NCBI RefSeq assembly: GCF_003846185.1
Contig: NZ_ML123034.1
Coordinates: forward strand, 3,898,268 to 3,933,306
DNA: 35,039 bases
Reading direction: 5' to 3'
From: Streptomyces sp. ADI96-02
Lineage (GTDB): Bacteria > Actinomycetota > Actinomycetes > Streptomycetales > Streptomycetaceae
The position numbers and the translations under genes were made by a program. Under the pieces are notes generated by a model. It was not told where the DNA came from, searched no databases, and saw nothing but the letters and a program-made list of their open reading frames with translations. The stretch's first letter is position 1; each line of letters begins with the position of its first letter. Below are positions 30,466-35,039 of this stretch, piece after piece.

Positions 30466-31163
30466 ATGACGGGCACCGCGCCGGGCATGACGGGCACCGC
30501 GCCGGGGACGGCCGAGACCGCGAGGGACCCGGCCGAGACCGCGAGGCGTGCGGCGGCGGGCCACGCGCCGGACCCCGCCGGGGCCGGGACGGCCCGCCCC
30601 GAGGTCGTCATCGAGACGCGCGGGCTCACCAAGCGCTACCGAGGCGGCCACCTCGCCGTGGACGGCCTCGACCTCAGCGTCCCGGCCGGCAGCGTCTTCG
30701 GCTTCCTCGGCCCCAACGGCTCCGGCAAGACCACCACCATCCGGATGCTCATGGGCCTCATCGACCCGACGTCCGGCTCCGCCCGCGTCCTCGGCCACCC
30801 GATGCCGCAGGGCGCGCGTACCGTCCTCCCGCAGGTCGGCGCGCTGATCGAGGGACCCGCCCTGTACGGCTTCCTGAGCGGCCGGGACAACCTCCTGCGG
30901 TACGACCGGGCCGACCCGACCGCCGACCCGCGCACCCGCCGGGCCCGCGTCGGCCACGCCCTGGAGCGGGTCGGGCTCGCCGCCGCCTCGAGCCGGAAGG
31001 CCAAGGCGTACTCCCTCGGCATGAAGCAGCGCCTCGGGCTGGCCGCCGCCCTCCTGAGACCGCGCGCGCTGCTCGTCCTGGACGAGCCGACCAACGGCCT
31101 CGACCCGCAGGGCATGCGCGAGATCCGCGCCCTGGTCCGGGAGCTGGCGACCGAGGGGCCCGG
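30466..31163 (+). pseudogene. ABC transporter ATP-binding gene, truncated after the D-loop
   Basis: The N-terminal part of a drug-export-type ATPase is intact: VVIETRGLTKRYRG, Walker A GPNGSGKTT, signature-region YSLGMKQRLGLA, and Walker B LLVLDEPTNGLDP. Conservation stops after IRALVRELATEGPG. The expected next segment with the switch histidine (SSHLL-type) and the C-terminal ~100 residues are gone. The frame stays open into non-homologous arginine-rich codons up to 31680, so automatic annotation may call a ~405-residue protein. The N terminus carries an in-frame 21-bp duplication (30466-30507). Start is uncertain (ATG 30466, ATG 30487 or GTG 30433). Confidence 0.85.
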
Positions 31164-31202
31164 CGTACGGGCGGAGAGGGCGGACCGGCCCGGGGCACCG
31201 GC

Positions 31203-31436
31203 GGACCGCTCCGGGACGCGGCCGGAGCGCTCCAGGGCGCGGGGCCGCTGCGGACGTTCGGCATTCTGCGCTCGGAGGTCGCCACGATGCTGCGCCGCCA
31301 CCGGACGTGGGCCCTCCTCGGCGTCCTGGCCGCGGTTCCGGTGCTCATCGGGATCGCGGTCCGCGTCGAGACCGGCGGCGGATCGTCGGACGGAGCGGGC
31401 GGGGCCCGGTTCACGGCCGAGGACATCACGACCTGA
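31203..31436 (+). pseudogene. ABC-2 type permease N-terminal fragment
   Basis: In a different frame from the ATPase remnant, the DNA encodes GPLRTFGILRSEVATMLRR, then RTWALLGVLAAVPVLIGIAV. This is a cytoplasmic amphipathic start followed by the first membrane helix typical of permeases paired with such ATPases. No start codon precedes it in frame. The reading stops at 31434-31436 about 20 residues after the helix, so perhaps five helices are missing. It is the second half of a collapsed ATPase-permease pair. Confidence 0.75.
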
Positions 31437-31586
31437 GGAGGCCGGGGGCACGCGCATCGCCTGCCGGACGCGGCTGGAACAGACCGGTGAGAGGCCGTCC
31501 ATGCCGTCGGCCGGGCGAGCCGTCCCCCGATCGGCTCGTCGCGGCACGAACGGCACGAACGGTGCGGACAGCGGGAACGACACGAC

Positions 31587-31600
31587 ACGGTACGTTCCGT
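31587..31600. promoter_or_regulatory. Candidate TetR operator
   Basis: ACGGTACGTTCCGT agrees with its own reverse complement at 12 of 14 positions, the size and base content common for TetR-family operators in Streptomyces. It lies about 65 bases upstream of the proposed -10 of the adjacent tetR gene, so repression by this site alone would be unusual. It may have served the lost exporter. Confidence 0.35.
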
Positions 31601-31664
31601 TTCCGCCTGCGTATTGTTCGGCCTTTGGCGACGACCTGTCAACAACGATTGGCTGGAACACCCC

Positions 31665-31676
31665 TATGCTCACCGA
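31665..31676 (+). promoter_or_regulatory. Leaderless-type -10 element of the tetR gene
   Basis: TATGCT (31665-31670) is followed by six bases and then the ATG at 31677, the arrangement typical of leaderless actinobacterial transcripts. No Shine-Dalgarno-like sequence precedes the ATG, which supports this reading. No clear -35 is present. Confidence 0.5.
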
Positions 31677-32267
31677 ATGATCACATCGCCGACCAGCCTG
31701 CGCCGCAGCGAGAGAGCACGTCGCGCGATCCTGCTGGCCGCACTCGACCTCTGTACGGAGCGGGGCTACGGACGCGTCACCGTGGAGGCCATCGCGGCGC
31801 GGGCCGGCGTCAGCAAGAAGACGATCTACCGGTGGTGGCCCACAAAGGGCGCGGTCCTGCTGGAGGCGTTCACCGAGGCCCTGGTCGACGCCACGCCGTT
31901 CGTGGACACCGGCGACATCGGCGCCGACCTGCGCACGCACGTCGCGAGCGCGGTGAAGCTCCTGTCGGTGCCGCCGTTCGGCCCGGCGTACGCGGGCATC
32001 CTCTCCGAGCTGCACCACGACGACGTCCTGGCGAAAACCGTCAAGGAGCAACTGGTCGACCCGCGCGTCGAGGAGGCCCTGGGACGGCTGCGCGCCGCCC
32101 AGGACAAAGGCCAGATCCCGCCCCACGCCGACCTCCCGCTCGCCGTGGAGATGCTCTACGGGCCCGTCTACTACCGCCACGTGCTGCGCAAGCCGGTCCA
32201 GGACGAGGAGACGGTCGCCGCCCTGGTCGCCCACGTACTGCGCTCACTGCGGGCGCCGGGGTACTGA
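31677..32267 (+). CDS. TetR/AcrR family transcriptional regulator
   Basis: This 196-residue repressor has the helix-turn-helix at about residues 34-54 (VTVEAIAARAGVSKKTIYRWW), and a C-terminal ligand/dimer domain of the type common in Streptomyces (PFGPAYAGILSELHHDD, LPLAVEMLYGPVYYR). The ATG at 31677 is preferred over an in-frame ATG at 31614 because homology begins with LRRSERARRAIL and a -10 is correctly placed for leaderless start. It lies directly after the ABC exporter remnant and probably regulated it. The TGA lies in the first unit of a 19-bp tandem duplication. Confidence 0.92.
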   Translation: MITSPTSLRRSERARRAILLAALDLCTERGYGRVTVEAIAARAGVSKKTIYRWWPTKGAVLLEAFTEALVDATPFVDTGDIGADLRTHVASAVKLLSVPPFGPAYAGILSELHHDDVLAKTVKEQLVDPRVEEALGRLRAAQDKGQIPPHADLPLAVEMLYGPVYYRHVLRKPVQDEETVAALVAHVLRSLRAPGY

Positions 32268-32292
32268 CGGGATGCCGGGGTACTGACGGGAT
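32255..32292 (+). repeat. Perfect 19-bp tandem duplication across the tetR stop
   Basis: GCCGGGGTACTGACGGGAT occurs at 32255-32273 and again at 32274-32292 without change. The first unit contains the last codons (GY) and TGA of the TetR gene, so the second copy is non-coding. It indicates a recent slippage or duplication. Confidence 0.9.
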
Positions 32293-32359
32293 ACGGAGGG
32301 GCCTGCGGCCTGCGACCGGCCTCGGGATTCCGCTCGGCGGCGGGAGCCCGATCCGGCGG

Positions 32360-32716
32360 TCAGCCGAGGCCGTGGTGGGCCAGGCCCAGAACGAGGGCGG
32401 CCACCGCCGTGGCGAGGAACACGATCCCGCCCACGATGTTGCGGGAGCCCACCCGCAGGTGGGCGACGATCGCGCCGATGAAGTACAGCACCAGGCCGGA
32501 GGCGGCGAGGGTGCCCAGGAGCGGCACGGCGAACCCGGCCACCAGCCCCACGGTGCCCGCTGCGAGCAGCAGACCCAGCACCGGCACCCACTTCCGGGGC
32601 ACGCCCTTCATGTCCGCCTGGGTCTTGGGGTACTCGTGGCCGATCAGATAGGTGACGGCGGCGGCGCCGTTGAAGAGCGCGCCGAGCAGGGTGACCGTGA
32701 CGTAGGCGGCAAACAC
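32360..32716 (-). CDS. DoxX-like small membrane protein
   Basis: This 118-residue protein has four predicted helices (about 4-22, 43-66, 67-88, 94-115) and the N-terminal pattern LLGALFNGAAAVTYLIGH seen in the DoxX-like family, followed by a basic cytoplasmic loop with PRKWVPVLG. Function in the family is poorly defined; links to redox stress and quinol-related partners are suggested for some members. GTG start with GGAG five bases before it. In Streptomyces such genes often sit next to TetR or ArsR regulators, and here it converges with tetR. Confidence 0.75.
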   Translation of the reverse strand: MFAAYVTVTLLGALFNGAAAVTYLIGHEYPKTQADMKGVPRKWVPVLGLLLAAGTVGLVAGFAVPLLGTLAASGLVLYFIGAIVAHLRVGSRNIVGGIVFLATAVAALVLGLAHHGLG

Positions 32717-32842
32717 GTGTTCTCCGTCTCTGTGGGGGAGCGGTGCCGCTGGGCGCGCTCCCGGGGATGGCCTTCTCCTGGATGACGAGTCGGCGGCGCG
32801 CGATGTGACATCGGGCGGCGGTCGATCAGGGGCCGGGCGCTG

Positions 32843-33955
32843 TCACGCCCCCGGGGAGAGCGGGTGCCAGCGGGGTCCGTTCGGGTCGTCCCCGGTGAAG
32901 GCGTGTTGTCCGTCGGCGGTGACGTGCAGGCCGAAGTCGAACATGCCCGGGGCCCCGCGCTCCTCCCACTGCCGCCACGCTCGGGCCACCTCCTCGGTCA
33001 CGTCCCGCTCGCCGCCGCGGAGGCCGTGCGCCGAGACGCCGTCCTGGGTGAGGACGGCCCAGGAAGCGCGGCCGTCGCTGAGCCAGGCGCGCGGTGCGCC
33101 GGGTCCGGTCCGCAGGTCGATCCGTACGTCCGGTACCAGGACGCGCAGCGCGAAGAGCACGTCGGCACGGGCCAGGTCCACCAAGGGCCGGGGCAGCGCG
33201 GCCGGCGTGCCGGGTTCGTCGCGCCGGACCTGCTGGAAGGAGGCGTTGGCCACGGAGCCGCGGGCGGGCATGAAGCGGGCCGCGGCCTGCATCCAGCCCA
33301 CCGCCGAAGCGCCGTCCCGGGCGACGGTGAGGGCAACGCACCCCGTGTGACCCCACGGTGTGACGATCCGGCCCCCCGGACGGGTCTGTTCCACCCAGGC
33401 CCACGGCACGCTCTCCACGGCGTAGGTGGCGACGACCCGGTCGAAGGGTGCCCCGGCCGGCCACCCGTGATCGCCGTCGCCGACGGCCACCTCGACCCGC
33501 CGCCCCGCCGCCTCGATGCGGTGGCGGGCCCGGGATGCAAGCTGCCCGTCCACCTCGACGCTGGTCACCCGAGCGGCCCGCCGCGTCATCAGGGCCGCGT
33601 TCCATCCGGACCCCGCGCCCAGTTCGAGGACCGCATGCCCGGTCTCAAGCGCGAGGGAGTCCAGCATGGTGGCGACGATCGCCGCGCACGAGATGCTGGA
33701 CGTCGGGATGCCGTCCGTGACCTGGGTGACCGTGGAGGCGTACGGGCCGGGGTGGACCGCCGCCGCCCACGCCTCGGGCGTCCCGACACGGCGGACCGCC
33801 TCGTAGCGCTCGCCCGTCCAGACCTGGACGGCGGGAGGGGCGAACAGGTCCCGGGGCAGCGACTCCATGGCCTCACGGACCCAGGGCGAGTCCGCGGGCC
33901 ACAGGGCCTGCTCGTCCATCGCGGAGAGCAGGGCCCGCCGGTGGTCTTCCAGCAC
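32843..33955 (-). CDS. SAM-dependent methyltransferase, protein-L-isoaspartate O-methyltransferase-like
   Basis: This 370-residue protein combines a PIMT-like N-terminal half with an extra C-terminal domain. The N-terminal part has PRDLFAPP near 34-41 and TSSIS (85-89). The SAM-binding loop VLELGAGSGWNAAL starts at 109, followed by the acidic residue in VTSVEVD; PFDRVVATYAVESVPWAW and PGGRIVTPWG come next. Housekeeping PIMT is ~220 residues; the long form with a C-terminal domain resembles enzymes found with peptide natural-product (RiPP) clusters, where they methylate aspartate to form isoaspartate or aspartimide. That role is inference: no ATP-grasp or lanthipeptide enzyme is in view. GTG start, GGAAG ten bases upstream inside the preceding small ORF. 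Confidence 0.85.
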   Translation of the reverse strand: MLEDHRRALLSAMDEQALWPADSPWVREAMESLPRDLFAPPAVQVWTGERYEAVRRVGTPEAWAAAVHPGPYASTVTQVTDGIPTSSISCAAIVATMLDSLALETGHAVLELGAGSGWNAALMTRRAARVTSVEVDGQLASRARHRIEAAGRRVEVAVGDGDHGWPAGAPFDRVVATYAVESVPWAWVEQTRPGGRIVTPWGHTGCVALTVARDGASAVGWMQAAARFMPARGSVANASFQQVRRDEPGTPAALPRPLVDLARADVLFALRVLVPDVRIDLRTGPGAPRAWLSDGRASWAVLTQDGVSAHGLRGGERDVTEEVARAWRQWEERGAPGMFDFGLHVTADGQHAFTGDDPNGPRWHPLSPGA

Positions 33956-33961
33956 GCGGCG

Positions 33962-34075
33962 CTACTTCCGGCGCGTGCCGGTAGGCGGGGGAGAGGGCGG
34001 AACCTGCCCGTCCGAGTTGCCGGGCGGCGGCTTGCCCTGAGAGGGGTCGGGCGCCGGCTTGCGGTGCGTACCCAT
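33962..34075 (-). CDS. 37-residue proline-rich ORF preceding the methyltransferase
   Basis: The ORF starts at an ATG with GAGG six bases upstream and ends in TAG six bases before the methyltransferase GTG, in the same reading frame. The product begins MGTHRKPAPDPSQGKPPPG, contains GNSDGQV, and ends PPPTGTRRK. It is hydrophilic, with no signal peptide or membrane part. It contains an Asp-Gly pair, the sequence most prone to aspartimide formation and favoured by isoaspartate methyltransferases. It may be a small substrate-type peptide, a leader coupling translation, or an N-terminal extension of the methyltransferase cut by an amber codon. No known precursor family is recognised. Confidence 0.5.
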   Translation of the reverse strand: MGTHRKPAPDPSQGKPPPGNSDGQVPPSPPPTGTRRK

Positions 34076-34275
34076 AGTGACCTCACGGAGACGTCGAGTC
34101 AGGCGGCACTCATGCTTGCACGCCCGCCGCCCCGGCCGGACCTCTCCGGAGCGGTTGACCGGATATCGATGTCGGCGGAGGTGGCGGGCCCGGAAAGGCA
34201 GCCGCGGGCAGCCGCGGGGAGACGGCCTCGGCGAGGCGTCCCACGCGCCGGTCTCATCCTCGCCGGGCGGCAGAT

Positions 34276-34379
34276 CCTAGGGTCAGACCCCAGGGAGCGA
34301 AGCCCTGCGGGGCGGCAGGCTGGGGCAGGTAAGGCGTCCCTGCCCCGGTGTCCGGGGTGCGAGGCCGCACGGCCGCCTC
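34276..34379 (+). ncRNA. Hairpin-rich leader upstream of a secreted-protein gene
   Basis: This lies within the 325-bp gap between divergent genes. On the plus strand the 104 bases can form: 34276-34294 (CCT/AGG plus GGGT/ACCC, triloop CAG); 34288-34312 (CCCCAGGG with CCCT-GC-GGGG); 34322-34346 (perfect 8 bp, GGGGCAGG/CCTGCCCC, 9-base loop); 34343-34357 (CCCCGG-TGT-CCGGGG); and 34361-34379 (GAGGC/GCCTC). The first and second share bases, as do the third and fourth, so alternative folds exist. It does not match a riboswitch I know. The rest of the gap shows only a 10-base tandem repeat near 34199-34218 and no gene. Confidence 0.4.
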
Positions 34380-34400
34380 CGTCGAACCCAAGGAATGTGA

Positions 34401-35039
34401 ATGCGCCCCGTCGCCAGTCGTAGGACAGCCCTTCGCTCGGGGGGCGCGCTCGGCGTGATCGGGGCGATGTCCGCCGCGGTCGCGCTCTCGGGGGCCGGTG
34501 CTGCCTCCGCGTCCACCACCGTCGCCCACAACTACGTCGAACTGGAGATCGTCAATTCCTCGGGCGAGAACCTCGACCTCGACGCCAAGACATCCAAGGA
34601 GGGGTCGCGGGGCGAGACGGTCTCCGAGGCGCGCAACGGCGTTCCGGGTCTTCCGGCATCCACCTTCGACAGCGAGAAGGGTGCTGCCCGCACCTACGCT
34701 GTCGACCTGGTCGGCGAAAATCAGTGGTTGGTAAATGTCGGCCTCTACTCCAACTACAAGAACTTCTTCAACATCCAGGCCGCTTCGAAGGCTGGCACGG
34801 ACAAGTCGCAGGTCTCGTTGGTGCACGAGGGATCGGTTCCTGAGACAAGCAACAATGTCGATCTCAAGAAGGACAACCAAAACACCGACGCCTTCTCCTT
34901 CTCGCTGGAGGAACAGTCGAAACCGTCGTCGGGATTCAACAGAAAATACCGACTGACCATTTCCAAGAGCCCGACGTACGCGGATTCCGCGCCGTCCCGG
35001 TCCATGGACGTCAAGAAGCTCACGGGGAGTTCCGTGGCG
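34401..35039 (+). CDS. Exported protein of unknown function (3' partial)
   Basis: The ATG at 34401 follows AAGGA with a 6-base spacer, and the frame stays open to the right edge (213 codons seen). The N terminus has a twin-arginine-like SRRTAL (6-11), a hydrophobic stretch (about 14-35) and an ASA-S cleavage site after residue 37, so it should be secreted, perhaps by Tat. The mature part is polar and rich in Ser, Asn, Asp and Lys (ELEIVNSSGENLDLDAKTSK, NYKNFFNIQAASKAG), suggesting a beta-rich extracellular domain; no cysteine is visible. I recognise no family. Codon use becomes clearly less GC-rich than in the neighbours from about 34700 onward, hinting at acquired DNA. Confidence 0.8.
   Translation, partial: MRPVASRRTALRSGGALGVIGAMSAAVALSGAGAASASTTVAHNYVELEIVNSSGENLDLDAKTSKEGSRGETVSEARNGVPGLPASTFDSEKGAARTYAVDLVGENQWLVNVGLYSNYKNFFNIQAASKAGTDKSQVSLVHEGSVPETSNNVDLKKDNQNTDAFSFSLEEQSKPSSGFNRKYRLTISKSPTYADSAPSRSMDVKKLTGSSVA

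Noticed and set aside
28951..30957. 668-codon minus-strand frame opposite the LolA-like gene and the ABC remnant
   Set aside because: The amino-acid content reflects the complement of Gly/Lys/Ala codons, and it runs through a strong terminator hairpin.
33962..34075. Known lanthipeptide (FxLD) or ATP-grasp graspetide precursor
   Set aside because: The peptide lacks an FxLD motif, a Thr/Glu-Asp core pattern or a recognisable leader, and neither a dehydratase/cyclase nor an ATP-grasp ligase is next to it.
34276..34379. ydaO-type (c-di-AMP) riboswitch as found before Streptomyces cell-wall hydrolase genes
   Set aside because: The conserved sequence blocks of that class are not visible and the downstream protein is not a recognised hydrolase; only generic hairpins can be claimed.
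34254..34880. 208-codon minus-strand frame opposite the leader and the secreted protein
   Set aside because: The plus-strand frame has a ribosome site, signal peptide and cleavage site, and runs uninterrupted to the window edge; the minus frame has none of these.

Overview
The window looks like chromosomal DNA of a Streptomyces or close relative. GC is very high with strong G/C preference at third codon positions, GTG starts are frequent, starts overlap stops (ATGA/GTGA), and the gene content is typical of the genus. I saw no tRNA, rRNA, CRISPR array, transposase or integrase.

Layout. (1) 1-15138, plus strand: the respiratory complex I operon from inside nuoC through nuoN, tightly packed and closed by a strong hairpin. 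(2) 15172-20047: an accessory block on the minus strand. It holds a 47-residue ORF, an ABC ATPase and a large FtsX-type permease, plus a separate VanZ-RDD membrane protein. The block is bracketed by two 70-bp direct repeats (63/70 identical), each containing a terminator-like hairpin. Both minus-strand transcription units carry the same ACTAT-N7-GTGTATA element upstream. (3) 20137-27216: recQ (plus), then minus-strand Uma2 nuclease-like, frameshifted GPP34, fumarylacetoacetase and S15/CocE hydrolase genes. (4) 27792-32292, plus strand: a long-chain polyprenyl diphosphate synthase (probably menaquinone side chain, which would suit its place near complex I), a LolA-like membrane-anchored protein with a collagen-like insert, the wreck of an ABC exporter, and a TetR regulator with a leaderless-type promoter. 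(5) 32360-34075, minus strand: a DoxX-like membrane protein, then a PIMT-type methyltransferase preceded by a 37-codon proline-rich ORF in the same frame, separated by UAG. (6) 34276-35039, plus strand: a hairpin-rich leader followed by an unrecognised exported protein cut by the window edge.

How the genes fit together. Complex I oxidises NADH and reduces menaquinone, and the prenyl synthase probably supplies the quinone tail. The inserted block looks like a co-regulated envelope-defence or export module whose regulator is not in the window. The least explained items are that block with its flanking repeats and shared operator, the methyltransferase/small-ORF pair, and the structured leader before the secreted protein. 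Three loci show decay or slippage: GPP34 has lost one base, the ABC exporter has lost most of two genes, and short tandem duplications overlap the stop codons of the S15 hydrolase and tetR genes.
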